DNA of 64,000 nt from Vreelandella sulfidaeris (GTDB taxonomy: Bacteria; Pseudomonadota; Gammaproteobacteria; Pseudomonadales; Halomonadaceae), in NCBI GenBank assembly GCA_007182875.1, contig AP019514.1:1550001-1614000 (forward strand). Reading direction: 5' to 3'. The position numbers and the translations under genes were made by a program. Positions 1 to 10,075 of this stretch are shown here, piece by piece; within the stretch, counting starts at the first letter, position 1, and every line of letters starts with the position of its first letter. The notes below the pieces were generated by a model. That model had not been told where the DNA came from. It did not search any database and saw nothing but the letters and a program-made list of their open reading frames with translations.

Positions 1-1179
1 AGCGTTAAGCAGCGCGGTGATGCAGCAGTCATTGAGGCTACCAACCGCTTTGATCGGCTCTCAGCGACCTCCATGAAAGAACTGCAGCTAACACCTGAGC
101 AGTTAAAGCAAGCGTTTGAGAACTTGCCTTCCGAACAGCGTGAAGCGCTCTCCAGCGCCGCTGAGCGCATTAAGCGCTACCACGAACGTCAAAAGCCTAG
201 CTCCTGGCAATACGAAGAGGCTGACGGCACGGTGCTGGGGCAGAAAGTTACGCCACTGGATCGCGCGGGTATTTATGTCCCGGGTGGTAAAGCGGCTTAC
301 CCTTCATCGGTATTGATGAATGCGATTCCTGCGCACGTGGCCGGTGTTCGTGAAATCGTGATGGTCGTGCCTACCCCTGATGGCATATTAAATGAATTGG
401 TGCTGGCTGCGGCACATTTAGCCGGCGTCGATTACGTTTTCACTATCGGTGGCGCCCAGGCGGTCGCTGCGCTTGCTTATGGCACTGAGAGTGTTCCTCG
501 TGTCGATAAGATAGTGGGGCCGGGTAATATTTATGTGGCCACCGCAAAGCGTGCGGTGTTTGGCCAAGTGGGGATCGATATGATTGCCGGGCCTTCAGAA
601 ATTATGGTGGTTTCTGATGGGCAGACCGATCCAGACTGGCTGGCAATGGATTTGTTCTCGCAAGCCGAACACGACGAAGATGCCCAAGCGATTCTGGTTA
701 GCTGGGATGCTGAACACCTGGATGCCATTGAGGCGGCGATTGAGCGGCTGCTTCCAACGTTAGAGCGCGAAGAAATCGTGCGTGAGTCGCTGCAAGCGCG
801 GGGTGCCTTGATCCATTGCCAGGATATTCAAGAAGCCATTACGCTGATTAATCATATCGCCCCCGAGCACCTGGAGCTTTCGGTCGCTGCCCCAGAAACA
901 TGGGTAGACGATATCCGACACGCAGGTGCGATCTTTATGGGACGTTACACTGCCGAAGCGCTTGGTGATTACTGTGCGGGTCCCAATCACGTTTTGCCTA
1001 CCTCTGGCACGGCGCGCTTCTCTTCACCGCTGGGCGTTTACGATTTCCAAAAGCGCTCTTCCATTATTCACTGCTCTGCGGACGGTGCTTCTGAGTTGGG
1101 TAAGATCGCTTCGATATTGGCGCGGGGAGAGTCGTTAACCGCTCACGCCCGCTCAGCCGAGTACCGTATTCGAGACTAA
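1..1179 (+). CDS. hisD: Histidinol dehydrogenase, 5' end outside the window
   Basis: Catalyses the last two steps of histidine synthesis, oxidising L-histidinol to L-histidine with NAD; a cytosolic zinc homodimer. The frame is open from base 1, so about 392 C-terminal residues are visible of a usual 430-440 and the start lies upstream. The family signature [16 protein letters not shown] lies near bases 517-565. An [10 protein letters not shown] stretch and the active-site segment [10 protein letters not shown] (near 850-880) are also present. The reading frame is intact. In Pseudomonas, hisC lies between hisD and algW; here hisD ends about 100 bases from the convergent algW, so hisC is elsewhere. 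Confidence 0.96.
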   Translation, partial: SVKQRGDAAVIEATNRFDRLSATSMKELQLTPEQLKQAFENLPSEQREALSSAAERIKRYHERQKPSSWQYEEADGTVLGQKVTPLDRAGIYVPGGKAAYPSSVLMNAIPAHVAGVREIVMVVPTPDGILNELVLAAAHLAGVDYVFTIGGAQAVAALAYGTESVPRVDKIVGPGNIYVATAKRAVFGQVGIDMIAGPSEIMVVSDGQTDPDWLAMDLFSQAEHDEDAQAILVSWDAEHLDAIEAAIERLLPTLEREEIVRESLQARGALIHCQDIQEAITLINHIAPEHLELSVAAPETWVDDIRHAGAIFMGRYTAEALGDYCAGPNHVLPTSGTARFSSPLGVYDFQKRSSIIHCSADGASELGKIASILARGESLTAHARSAEYRIRD

Positions 1180-1284
1180 AGAAGCCCGTGTGGTTTACAC
1201 CGTGCCAACGCGCCGTGACGCATTCAGGTCGTGACGCATTCAGGATGCTAGCGATGTGTTCGTCGTAATATATTGTTAGTCGTA

Positions 1285-2542
1285 CTATGAATCGCGTTGG
1301 CCGGATATATTTTCATTAATCGGAATAGCGGGAAGCGGGCGTTCGCCAACTTCTAGCGTCATTTCCATGCGCTCACCGCTACGTACAATGGTTAGCGGGA
1401 GTGATGTGCCCGGCGGTATGGAGGCAATTTCACTCATTGTGGAGCGAGCATCTAAAATTGGCTGTCCGTCGACGGCAAGGAGTACATCCCCCGGTTCCAG
1501 CCCTGCTTGTGCCGCTGGGCCGCCGCTCACGACACCTGCAACGATGACGCCTTGGGGTGTTTGCAAGCCAAAGGACGCCGCCAGTTCTCGTGACAGCGCC
1601 TGTGCTTCAATGCCTAACCAGCCGCGAATGACCCGCCCCTGTGTGACCAGTTCATCGAGTATGCTGTGAGCAAGGTTGGCGGGGATCGCAAACCCAATGC
1701 CCTGAGAGCCTCCCGAGCGCGAGAAGATCGCGGTATTAATGCCGACCAAAGCGCCCTCTGGGTTGACCAGCGCGCCCCCGGAGTTACCTGGGTTGATAGC
1801 GGCATCCGTTTGAATAAAATCTTCGTAGGCGTTAAGCCCGAGATGATTGCGCCCTGTGGCACTAATAATCCCCATGGTGACTGTCTGGCCGACACCGAAA
1901 GGATTGCCAATGGCAAGCGCTACGTCACCCACTGCTACATCGGCTGAGTCCGTCAGTTCAATGACAGGCAAGTCGTCCAGTGCAATCCCTCAGTACAGCC
2001 AAATCACTTTCAGGGTCAGTGCCGATCACTTCGGCAAGCGTTTCCCGCCCATCACGCAAAGCGACCTGGATTTCATCGGCGCCATTGATGACATGGTGGT
2101 TGGTCAGTACGTACCCGTCCTCGCTGACAATAACACCAGAGCCCAGGCTGGAGAGCATGCGTTGATGGGTGGTGGCATCATCCCCCCTGGCTATTGAAAA
2201 ATTGCTGGAAAAAGGGATCTGACATCAACGGGTGTTGGTCGCGCTCAACAATACGTGAAGAATAAATATTAACCACTGCAGGGCGGCTTGCTCCACTGCC
2301 CGTGAGTAACTCACTGGCCCCTGGTGACGAGATAGTGGCGCTGCCTGATGTATTTCAGGTTCAGGGCGGTTAGGGACTGGCTCTACTGCTGTCGGCACCG
2401 AAGAAACAAGGGGAGCAGGTGCCTGAGTTGGTGAACTGCTAAATGGATTGGGCAATTCCTCTGGGAGTGCAAGCAAGATTAATACAGCAAGCAGCACGCC
2501 AGCAATAACGGGCCAGAGGTAAGGCAACACATAGCGTCGCAT
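1285..2542 (-). CDS. algW: Membrane-anchored DegS/AlgW-type serine protease (three frame breaks)
   Basis: Periplasmic HtrA-family protease that senses misfolded outer-membrane proteins and makes the first cut in the anti-sigma factor RseA/MucA, inducing the sigma-E/AlgU response. A single N-terminal membrane segment (about residues 9-27) anchors it. The catalytic triad is visible: His in YVLTNHHVI (about 2095), Asp in PESDLAVL (about 2000) and Ser in GNSGG (1780-1782). One C-terminal PDZ domain follows, so DegS/AlgW type and not the two-PDZ DegP/DegQ. The frame is broken near 2270, near 2190 and near 1980. The corrected length is about 418 residues. DegS and AlgW cannot be told apart from sequence; the hisD and zapE neighbours match the Pseudomonas algW and E. 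coli degS loci. Confidence 0.88.
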
Positions 2543-2669
2543 GCAATAAGTTCCTTGGCAGGTCGATCACGTGTTCGCGATAAAAAGCAGCGAGTTTTAC
2601 AATGGTTTTATGGTAACACTTTCTTAGCATGTTCCTCACGGGTGCAGTTAAATCAATAAAGGAGTCAAT

Positions 2670-3432
2670 ATGATCTGTCGTGACCAGCTAGTAGCGGCCT
2701 GTGACCATCAACTGCGTGCTGCACAGTTTAAAGATTTTACCGTTAACGGTTTACAGGTGTCGGGTAGTGAGCAGGTGAAACGTGTGATGACGGGCGTTAC
2801 TGCCTGTCAGGCGCTACTGGATGAAGCGGTCGCCTGGCAGGCGGACATGGTGCTGGTGCATCACGGCTATTTTTGGAAAAACGAGCCTGTTGCGATTACT
2901 GGCATGAAGCAGAAGCGGATCAAAACATTGCTGGATAACAACATCAGTCTATTGGCGTATCATTTGCCTTTGGACGCCCACGCTGAAATGGGTAATAACG
3001 CTGAGCTGGCCAGGCGGCTGGGGTGGAAAGTAGAGGGTTGCCTGGATGGTGAGCTGGGTGAAGGGTTGTTGTGGTCGGGGCGATTAGCCCAGCCGCTCTC
3101 AGTCAAAGCATTGGGCGAACAAATTGCGCACACGTTACAACGCCAGCCGTTGATCATTGAGGCGCCGCAGGTAGGGGGATATCGAGCGCATCGCGTGGTG
3201 TACCGGCGGCGCGCAAGACATGATTACTGCTGCCTTTGAAGCGGGTGCGCAGGCGTTCGTATCGGGCGAAATATCGGAGCGAACCACACATTTAGCGCGC
3301 GAAATGGGTATTCACTATATTGCCGCAGGGCACCATGCTACTGAGCGTTATGGAGTTCAGGCATTGGGAGAGTGGTTAAGCGATGAGTACGATGTTGAGC
3401 ACCGCTTCGTAGACATTGATAACCCAGCCTAA
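2670..3432 (+). CDS. Nif3-like dinuclear metal centre protein (YbgI type, one frame break)
   Basis: Member of the NIF3/YbgI family, hexameric proteins with a two-metal site. Their cellular role is still poorly defined; they are often called GTP cyclohydrolase I type 2 by homology only. The N-terminal part has the family pattern FTVNGLQVSG and the metal-binding VLVHHGYFWK, and LLAYHLPLDAH follows. The C-terminal part has GEISERTTHLAREMG and AAGHHATERYGVQALGEWL, which carries the second metal-ligand group. The frame shifts near 3200 at the join between VYTGGA and QDMITAAFEAG. The corrected length of about 253 residues is normal. The start is supported by AAGGAG eight bases upstream. It neighbours algW divergently. 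Confidence 0.85.
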
Positions 3433-3445
3433 GTCTAAAGAAGGG

Positions 3446-3488
3446 GCCCCGAGTTGCCGTTGAGGATTTATGGGCAGCTATTCGGGGC
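3446..3488. terminator. Inverted repeat between convergent nif3 and zapG
   Basis: The arms GCCCCGA (3446-3452) and TCGGGGC (3482-3488) are perfect complements, with a partly complementary interior. The structure sits at the meeting point of two convergent genes and may serve as a bidirectional terminator. It has no clear T-run on either strand. Confidence 0.35.
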
Positions 3489-3526
3489 TGGGTTTGTCAG
3501 TTTCAATCGGTCAATTTCAATCAGTG

Positions 3527-3981
3527 CTAGTAGCGTGGGGCTGGGGTGTTGCCGCCTCGTGGCTTTTCGGCCAAAGTCTTCGGATAATGTGCCGCCCTTG
3601 CCATCAGCGTAGTCGCGGGGCATGGCGGGGGGCTGGTACTTTCTGTTGCCTGCTGTTCTGGCGTGGAATTGATGCCGGAAAGATCAAGGCTGGGCTGAAT
3701 GGCTGCATCGCGAATATTCCATTCTGCTGCATCTTCCTTGAGCTGAAGTTCCAGTTGGCTCGCTTCCTCGCGTATGTTGTTAAGTCGCTGGTAAATACCA
3801 TTTAAATGACTGCCCACGCTACTCTTCATTTCGGCAATTTGGTGTTCGCGCTCGAGTAGCTTTTGGCGCATGGAAGCAGCCTCACGCTGGCTCTTGCTGA
3901 GTAAGCGATAAGCGACCATTCCAACGATCAAACCGACGATGAAGCCGATCACGGCAAAAATATTGGTGAGCTTGCGTCCAC
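3527..3981 (-). CDS. zapG: ZapG (YhcB, DUF1043) division-associated membrane protein
   Basis: Inner-membrane protein of the YhcB/ZapG family, which links cell-envelope growth with division in E. coli. An N-terminal membrane segment (IGFIVGLIVGMVAYRLL) is followed by a long coiled-coil region of about 60 residues and a proline-rich tail with the family-like YPKTLAEKPRGG segment. The open frame begins at a GTG at 3952. An upstream GTG at 3981 with purine-rich sequence before it gives the more typical N-terminus VDASSPIF if one base is restored near 3955, so I extend the gene to there. It is the neighbour of zapE, as in E. coli. Confidence 0.75.
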
Positions 3982-4116
3982 AGTGTTCCCCCCTGGCGCC
4001 TTAATAAACAGTTAGGCTGCATTAACTAGCAGCTTAAGAATCGAATCAGGTTGCCATTATAGGCGTCAGTCAGCCGGTTGGGTCAATCCGCTCATGCGCT
4101 TAGAAGTCTCTCCGGG

Positions 4117-4122
4117 TATAAT
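4117..4122 (+). promoter_or_regulatory. Candidate -10 box upstream of zapE
   Basis: A perfect TATAAT lies 68 bases before the zapE start, in the space divergent from zapG. No convincing -35 hexamer is seen at 16-18 bases, so this is tentative. Confidence 0.35.
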
Positions 4123-4189
4123 CACAGGCTAATCTTAGCTGTCAGTGGTTATGCTGGCTGCTGCCTTACAGGCTGTAGGAGGCGAGTGC

Positions 4190-5371
4190 ATGTCATCAAT
4201 ATCTGCGGGTAGGGCAGCGTCAAAATCGCGCCCTGCATCGCCTATGGAGCGCTATCAAGCGGACTTGGAGCGCGATGATTTTCAATATGACCCGGCGCAG
4301 GAGTTGGCGGTAAAGCATCTACAGCGACTTTACGATGAGCTTGTTTCCGCGCCGACGCCAATGCCCAAGGCATTGGTCGCTAATAAAGGTCTAAAGGCCA
4401 AAATGGCGGGGTTAATCGGCAAAAGGCGTCATCAACTGATGAGCCTGTCGTGCCTCGGGTTAAAGGGCTCTATTTTTGGGGTGGGGTGGGGCGTGGAAAG
4501 ACCTACTTAGTTGATACGTTTTATGAAGCATTGCCCTTCCCCGATAAAATGCGCACGCATTTTCATCGTTTTATGCAGCGCGTCCATAATGAATTGACCC
4601 ACTATAAAGGTGAAAAGAATCCATTAACGCTAATAGCCAGCAAGTTCGCTACTGAGGCACGGGTAATCTGCTTTGATGAGTTTTTTGTCAAGGATATTAC
4701 CGATGCAATGATCCTTGCCAACTTGTTGGAAGCGTTGTTTGAGCGTGGGGTGGTGCTGGTAGCCACTTCAAATATCGTGCCTGATGATTTATACAAAGAG
4801 GGGCTTCAGCGTACCCGCTTTTGCCCGCCATTGAGCTTGTAAACCGCCACTGTGAAGTGGTTAACGTTGACTCGGGTGTTGATTACCGACTACGCGCATT
4901 AGAGCGTGCTGCGATCTTCTACTCGCCACTGGATGAGGCGGCAGAGCAGGAGTTGTCAAGGAGCTTTCGAGCCATAGCGGGGAATGAAGGCGAGGCGGAG
5001 GCGTCGCTAGAAGTGAATCACCGAGTGCTTAAAACACACCGCCTGCATGACGATGTTGCTTGGTTTGAATTTCTGGAGCTCTGCGATGGACCGCGTAGTC
5101 AGAATGACTATATTGAGCTAGCCAGGGAATTTCATACTGTGCTGGTTTCTAACGTCAGTCGTATGGATGCCAAAAAGATGATCAGGCGCGTCGGTTCATC
5201 AATATGGTGGACGAGTTTTATGACCGCGGCGTCAAGCTGCTAATGTCAGCGGAAGTGCCAATTGAGCAACTCTATAGCGGTGGAAGGCTGACGTTTGAGT
5301 TCCAGCGTACCCTCTCGCGTCTGCAAGAAATGCAATCGCAGGAGTACCTTGCGTTGGCGCATAAGCCTTAG
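4190..5371 (+). CDS. zapE: ZapE, AFG1-like division ATPase (three frame breaks)
   Basis: AAA-type ATPase recruited to the division ring during constriction, where it influences Z-ring stability. The Walker A motif GGVGRGKT (about 4477-4500) and Walker B VICFDEF (about 4665-4685) are clear. The end, ...EYLALAHKP, stops at 5369-5371. The start at 4190 is chosen for the strong upstream AGGAGG. The frame is lost near 4436, in the T-run near 4819 (RTRFLPAIELVNRH on repair) and near 5178 (KKDDQARRFINMVDEFYDRG on repair). The corrected length of about 393 residues fits the family (E. coli 375). It precedes rplM-rpsI as in E. coli. Confidence 0.92.
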
Positions 5372-5427
5372 GATTTGTGTCTTTAAAAATTGACCAGCGG
5401 GATGGCTAAGAAAAATCTCGATACGGC

Positions 5428-5456
5428 TTAACTTGTCAGTATCTTTACTGTAGAAT
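5428..5456 (+). promoter_or_regulatory. Candidate promoter of rplM-rpsI
   Basis: TTAACT (5428-5433) and TAGAAT (5451-5456) are separated by 17 bases. The predicted transcript has a leader of about 105 bases before rplM. The -10 and following bases, TAGAATGCCG, recur upstream of rluC. Confidence 0.45.
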
Positions 5457-5568
5457 GCCGCCTCGCTGCATGTTGCTAGCGTAAGCTTGCAACCAAAAAG
5501 AATAGGGATGGTGCTTCGCCGTACAACGGTGTAAGTCACCCAATACATTTAATCTGGTGATTTCATCC

Positions 5569-5998
5569 ATGAAGACGTTCAGTGCTAAGCCGCAGTCCGT
5601 CCAGCGCGACTGGTATGTAGTCGACGCTACGGACAAAACGCTCGGTCGTCTGGCAACCGAGATTGCTCGCCGCTTGCGTGGTAAGCATAAGCCCGAATTT
5701 ACCCCTCACGTTGATACTGGCGATTACATCGTCGTGATCAACGCAGAGAAAAGTCCATGTAACTGGTAACAAGGCGAAGGCTAAAACCTACTACCGCCAC
5801 ACAGGTTACCCGGGCGGTCTGCGCTCAATGACATTCGACAAGATGCTTGATCATGCGCCCGAGCGTATCATTGAGTCTGCCGTTAAAGGCATGTTGCCGA
5901 AAGGTCCTTTGGGCCGTGCCATGTACACTAAATTGAAAGTGTACGCTGGCGCCGAGCATCCGCATGCTGCCCAACAGCCGCTTGAACTGAACATCTGA
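5569..5998 (+). CDS. rplM: 50S ribosomal protein L13 (one frame break)
   Basis: Early-assembly protein of the large ribosomal subunit. The start [20 protein letters not shown] and the end ...[10 protein letters not shown] are typical of the family, and the corrected length is about 142 residues. One extra A in the run near 5751 throws the frame after INAEK; removing it restores [24 protein letters not shown] and [20 protein letters not shown] follow. As an essential gene, a true break here is implausible. It is co-transcribed with rpsI, 13 bases downstream. Confidence 0.95.
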
Positions 5999-6011
5999 GG
6001 AAATCTTCGCC

Positions 6012-6401
6012 ATGACACAGCAGTATTACGGTACCGGGCGCCGCAAGACTTCCACCGCTCGCGTGTTTATGAAGCCGGGCTCTGGCAAAATTACTGTCAA
6101 CAACCAAGACCTCGACCTCTACTTTGGTCGCGTTACCGGTCGCATGGTTGTTCGCCAGCCGCTTGAGTTGACTGAAACGCTAAGCCAGTTCGATATCTTC
6201 GTGACTGTCGCTGGCGGCGGCGGCTCTTCTCAAGCAGGCGCTATTCGCCACGGTATTACCCGTGCCCTGATGAACTACAACGAAGATCTACGTCCTTCGC
6301 TACGTGCCGCTGGCTACGTAACACGTGACGCACGTCAAGTTGAGCGTAAGAAAGTCGGTCTGCGTAAAGCACGCCGTCGTCCGCAGTTCTCTAAGCGTTA
6401 A
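6012..6401 (+). CDS. rpsI: 30S ribosomal protein S9
   Basis: Small-subunit protein whose C-terminal tail reaches the P-site tRNA. The frame is intact at 129 residues (E. coli 130). It contains [15 protein letters not shown] at the N-terminus, the glycine-rich [18 protein letters not shown] and the basic C-terminus RRRPQFSKR. It follows rplM closely, with GAGGAAA before the start, and is followed by a strong terminator. Confidence 0.98.
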   Translation: MTQQYYGTGRRKTSTARVFMKPGSGKITVNNQDLDLYFGRVTGRMVVRQPLELTETLSQFDIFVTVAGGGGSSQAGAIRHGITRALMNYNEDLRPSLRAAGYVTRDARQVERKKVGLRKARRRPQFSKR

Positions 6402-6421
6402 TTTTTTACGCTATGCGGCAA

Positions 6422-6453
6422 AACGCCCAGGTCACCGACCTGGGCGTTTTTTT
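6422..6453 (+). terminator. Rho-independent terminator of rplM-rpsI
   Basis: The stem CGCCCAGGTC / GACCTGGGCG with an ACC loop is followed by a run of seven T, about 20 bases after the rpsI stop. Confidence 0.9.
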
Positions 6454-6522
6454 ATTGGAATATCAAAAATTATATCGCTTGTACCACCATGGTCACGGGC
6501 GGTAGTTCTTGTGCATGACGCT

Positions 6523-6551
6523 TTGTTTTTTTACCATAGAGCGTATTTAAT
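6523..6551 (+). promoter_or_regulatory. Candidate promoter of petABC
   Basis: TTGTTT (6523-6528) and TTTAAT (6546-6551) are 17 bases apart and lie 60 bases before petA, downstream of the rpsI terminator. Confidence 0.35.
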
Positions 6552-6610
6552 ATTCGTCGCCGCAAGACGCCTTTGCGGCGGAACGGGTAAGCTGATGGGA
6601 GAAACCTTAA

Positions 6611-7208
6611 ATGGCAGATAACGGCGTAAACAAAGGCCGACGCCGTTTCCTCGTAGGCGCCACCTCCGTTGTGGGTGCGGTAGGTGCTGTCGGGGTTGCG
6701 GTCCCCTTTGTGGCTTCTTGGCAGCCTAGTGCCAGGGCAAGAGCGGCGGGTGCTCCCGTTCAAGCGGATATATCCAAGCTTGAGCCTGGGCAGCGGATGA
6801 CCGTCGAATGGCGGGGACGTCCAATTTGGATTATCCATCGTACACCTGAGATGATCGAGCGCACTGAGTCGCTAAGCGATGAGCAATTGGCTGATCCTAA
6901 TTCGGAGGTGCCACAGCAACCCGCTTATATCGAGGGTGAGCTACGCTCCATTAGACCCGAAATTGGGGTGCTGATCGGTATTTGTACGCATCTAGGCTGT
7001 TCGCCGCTATTCCGGCCAGAGCCTGACGCTGAGGGTGTTGGCGTTGAAAACTGGCCGGGGGCTTCTTTGCCCTTGCCACGGTTCTCGCTTTGACTTGGCT
7101 GGTCGCGTGTTCACTAATGTTCCTGCGCCGACTAACCTTGAGGTGCCACCCTATCGCTTCGAAAATGATGACATCATTATCGTTGGCGAAGATGAGGAGA
7201 CTGCCTAA
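6611..7208 (+). CDS. petA: Ubiquinol-cytochrome c reductase Rieske iron-sulfur subunit (one frame break)
   Basis: The Rieske subunit of the cytochrome bc1 complex carries electrons from ubiquinol to cytochrome c1 on the periplasmic side. The N-terminus has a twin-arginine motif (GRRRFLVGA) leading into a membrane segment of about 25 residues, so it is a Tat-exported anchored protein. The first cluster-binding box CTHLGCSP is near 6985-7010. The second box CPCHGS is restored by one base near 7065. The end ...IIVGEDEETA overlaps the petB start by one base (TAATG). The corrected length is about 198 residues. Confidence 0.94.
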
Positions 7209-8470
7209 TGGGTAATCCGATTAAAGCCAAGGCGGAAAAAGGCGGCTTCATGCGGTGGGTGGATGACCGCTTTCCTGCGACACAGATGTGGGAAGACCAC
7301 ATATCCAAGTACTACGCGCCGAAAAATTTCAATTTTTGGTACTTCTTTGGCTCATTAGCGATGCTAGCGTTGGTTAACCAGATCCTGACTGGGGTTTGGC
7401 TAACGATGAGTTTTAATCCCTCAGCAGAAGGTGCTTTCGACTCAGTCGAATACATCATGCGTGATGTGGAGTGGGGGTGGCTGATTCGCTATATGCATAC
7501 GACAGGCGCCTCTGCTTTCTTTGTCGTTATTTATCTGCATATGTTCCGTGGTCTTTTGTACGGTTCTTACAAAGCCCCGCGCGAACTGGTGTGGATCTTC
7601 GGCATGGCCATCTACCTGGCGCTGATGGCAGAAGCCTTTATGGGCTACCTTCTGCCATGGGGACAAATGTCCTATTGGGGTGCCCAGGTCATTATCTCGC
7701 TGTTTTCCGCTATTCCTGCAATCGGCCCCGACCTGGCACAGTGGGTGCGCGGTGACTTCCTGATTTCAGGCATTACCCTGAACCGTTTCTTTGCGCTGCA
7801 TGTCGTTGCGCTGCCGATCGTTATTCTAGCGCTCGTGGTGCTGCATATTATTGCGTTGCATGAAGTGGGTTCCAACAACCCCGACGGTATCGATATCAAA
7901 CAGAAAAAGGATGAAACCGGTAAGCCATTAGACGGTATTCCTTTCCACCCTTACTACACGGTTAAAGACATTGTCGGTGTAGCGGTGTTTCTGTTTGTCT
8001 TCTGCGTGGTGGTGTTCTATTTCCCTGAAGGTGGTGGCTACTTTATTGAGAAGCCCAACTTCGAACCAGCGAACCCGCTGCAAACACCTGATCATATTGC
8101 GCCCGTGTGGTACTTCACACCGTTCTACGCGATCCTCCGAGCGATCACCTTCTCGGTGTTTGGTCTGGACGCCAAGTTCCTGGGTGTTGTGTTTATGGGT
8201 GGCGCTATTGCGGTGTTATTCGTGCTGCCTTGGCTGGATCGTAGCCCTGTGCGATCAATGCGTTATAAAGGCTGGATCTCGAAAATCATGCTGCTGCTAT
8301 TTGCTATCAGCTTCGTTATTCTCGGTATTTTAGGTGTATTGCCATCCACTGCAGGGCGAACCATTCTGGCGCAAGTATGCACCGTCATTTATTTCGCCTT
8401 CTTTGTCTTGATGCCTGTCTACACCAAGCTGGAGAAGACTAAACCCGTTCCGGAAAGGGTGACTGGCTAA
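7208..8470 (+). CDS. petB: Cytochrome b of the bc1 complex
   Basis: Integral membrane subunit holding two b-type haems and the quinol oxidation and reduction sites. The frame is intact at 420 residues. Haem-ligand histidines lie in IRYMHTTGASAFFVVIYLHM and in FALHVVALPIVILALVVLHI. The quinol-site motif is present as the PVWY box (ITF...HIAPVWYFTPFYAILRAI). Several hydrophobic helices continue to the C-terminus. It is coupled to petA and petC by one-base TAATG overlaps, so the three subunits are one operon. Confidence 0.98.
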   Translation: MGNPIKAKAEKGGFMRWVDDRFPATQMWEDHISKYYAPKNFNFWYFFGSLAMLALVNQILTGVWLTMSFNPSAEGAFDSVEYIMRDVEWGWLIRYMHTTGASAFFVVIYLHMFRGLLYGSYKAPRELVWIFGMAIYLALMAEAFMGYLLPWGQMSYWGAQVIISLFSAIPAIGPDLAQWVRGDFLISGITLNRFFALHVVALPIVILALVVLHIIALHEVGSNNPDGIDIKQKKDETGKPLDGIPFHPYYTVKDIVGVAVFLFVFCVVVFYFPEGGGYFIEKPNFEPANPLQTPDHIAPVWYFTPFYAILRAITFSVFGLDAKFLGVVFMGGAIAVLFVLPWLDRSPVRSMRYKGWISKIMLLLFAISFVILGILGVLPSTAGRTILAQVCTVIYFAFFVLMPVYTKLEKTKPVPERVTG

Positions 8471-9236
8471 TGAAAAAGTATCTATTTGGACTCCTTTTCG
8501 CGTTAGCGCCAGTAACAGCGATGGCTGCAGGAGGCGCAAGTGTGCCTCACTCGATGGATCCTGATCTGCAAGATCAGGCCTCGCTACAAAATGGTATGAA
8601 ACTCTATGTTAACTATTGCATGGGTTGCCACTCGCTAGAGCATCAGCGCTTTTCGCGAGCGGCGGAGGACTTGGGAATTCCTCAGGATTTGGTTGAAGAA
8701 AATCTCATTTTTCGCCAGATTTGGCCTATAACGACCAGATGCATAATGCCATGGATAGCGGCAATGCAGAAAGCTGGTTTGGCGCGCCACCACCAGACTT
8801 AACGCTAGAAGCGCGTCTGCGTGGAACTGACTGGATTTATTCCTATTTGCTCGGTTTCTATAAGGATCCGAGCCGTCCAACGGGCGTTAACAACACGGTG
8901 TTTGATTTGGTAGCGATGCCTAACGTGTTGGAGCCTCTGCAAGGTGTACAAGAGTTGGTGTGCGCTGAAACTGACCATCCAGTAGAAGGACAAGAGCCGG
9001 ATGCGTTATCAGGTAAGTACCAGTCTTGTAACGTGCTGCAAGTGACCGAGCCGGGTCGGCTCGAGCCTGCTGAGTTTGAGGAGGCGATGTATGATCTTAC
9101 CAACTTCCTGGCTTACGTAGGCGAGCCTTCCAAGCTTCAGGCTCAAGCGTTGGCGCCTAAAGTGCTGATCTTTATATTTATTTTTGGTGTGATTGCTTAC
9201 CTGCTCAAGCGTGAGTACTGGCGAGATATCCACTAA
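8470..9236 (+). CDS. petC: Cytochrome c1 (one frame break)
   Basis: Haem c subunit of the bc1 complex, passing electrons to soluble cytochrome c. A cleavable signal peptide (KKYLFGLLFALAPVTAMA) precedes the mature protein. The haem-attachment motif CMGCH is near 8620. The frame shifts near 8717, after EENLIFR, and resumes at AYNDQMHNAMDSGNAESWFG. A single membrane anchor near the C-terminus (VLIFIFIFGVIAYLL) is followed by KREYWRDIH. The corrected length is about 254 residues. A terminator follows. Confidence 0.94.
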
Positions 9237-9258
9237 TTAGCAGCTGCTGATGGTCGGT

Positions 9259-9290
9259 AAGGCGCACGGCGTAAGCCGTGCGCCTTTGCT
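9259..9290 (+). terminator. Terminator of petABC
   Basis: The perfect 12-base stem AAGGCGCACGGC / GCCGTGCGCCTT with a GTAA loop is followed by a short T-rich tail. Confidence 0.8.
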
Positions 9291-9384
9291 TGTTAGCATG
9301 GCAATAAAGCAAAGCAAGCTAGCTTCCCCTAAGGGAGTGCTGGCGTGTTATTATCCAAGATTGTTTTGATGTGAGGATGCTTTC

Positions 9385-10009
9385 ATGGGTGTTGTGGCCA
9401 AGCGGTCGTCGATGATCTTTTACTCAGGTAGTGATGATCATTTCAGTCATCGTGTGCGCATTGTGTTGGCCGAGAAGGGGTTGCCGTCGATATTGTCGAT
9501 GTTCTCGACGAAAAACCACCGGAAGAGCTGGCAGACCTCAACCCGTACAACAGTGTGCCTACGCTGTTAGATCGTGACTTAGTGCTGTACGAGTCTAAGG
9601 TCATGATGGAGTACTTGGATGAGCGTTTCCCTCATCCTCCGCTATTGCCTGTTTATCCAGTAGCGCGTGCACAAAGTCGCTTATGGATGCATCGCATTGA
9701 GCGTGAGTGGTGTCCAATGGTCGATCAGATCCGTAGCGGTGGAAAGAAAGAGGCGGACAAGGCGCGTAAAGAGCTGCGCGAAAGCCTGATTGGTATATCG
9801 CCTATTTTTGAAGACATGCCTTACTTCATGAGCGAAGAGTTTACGCTGGTGGATTGCTGTTTAGCGCCTGTTCTTTGGCGTTTGCCAGAACTCAACATTG
9901 AGCTACCTGAAAAACAGGTGAAGCCGTTGTTGGCATACATGTCACGAGTATTCGAGCGTGAAGCGTTTAAGGCATCTTTAAGCGAGCGTGAAAAGAGATG
10001 CGCGCTTGA
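9385..10009 (+). CDS. sspA: Stringent starvation protein A (two frame breaks)
   Basis: Glutathione-transferase-like protein that binds RNA polymerase and modulates transcription in starvation and acid stress. An N-terminal thioredoxin-like domain (IFYSGSDDHFSHRVRIVLAE) is followed by an all-helical domain (KVMMEYLDERFPHPPLLPVY). A lost G in the run near 9480 breaks the frame; repair gives GVAVDIVDVLDEKPPEELAD. A lost A near 9991 changes the end: repair gives ...SEREKEMRA and a stop at 10007-10009, as in the family, otherwise the frame runs on to 10034. The corrected length is about 207 residues. It is coupled to sspB. Confidence 0.9.
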
Positions 10010-10075
10010 ATTCATTCGGCTCCTTTGTGCTTGATAAAGGCTGGGAGCCTTACTTGTAAGGAGGAGGGAGTCTAG

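Noticed and set aside
3470..3805. A 111-codon plus-strand open frame
   Set aside because: It is antisense to zapG, whose coiled coil and membrane segment are recognisable.
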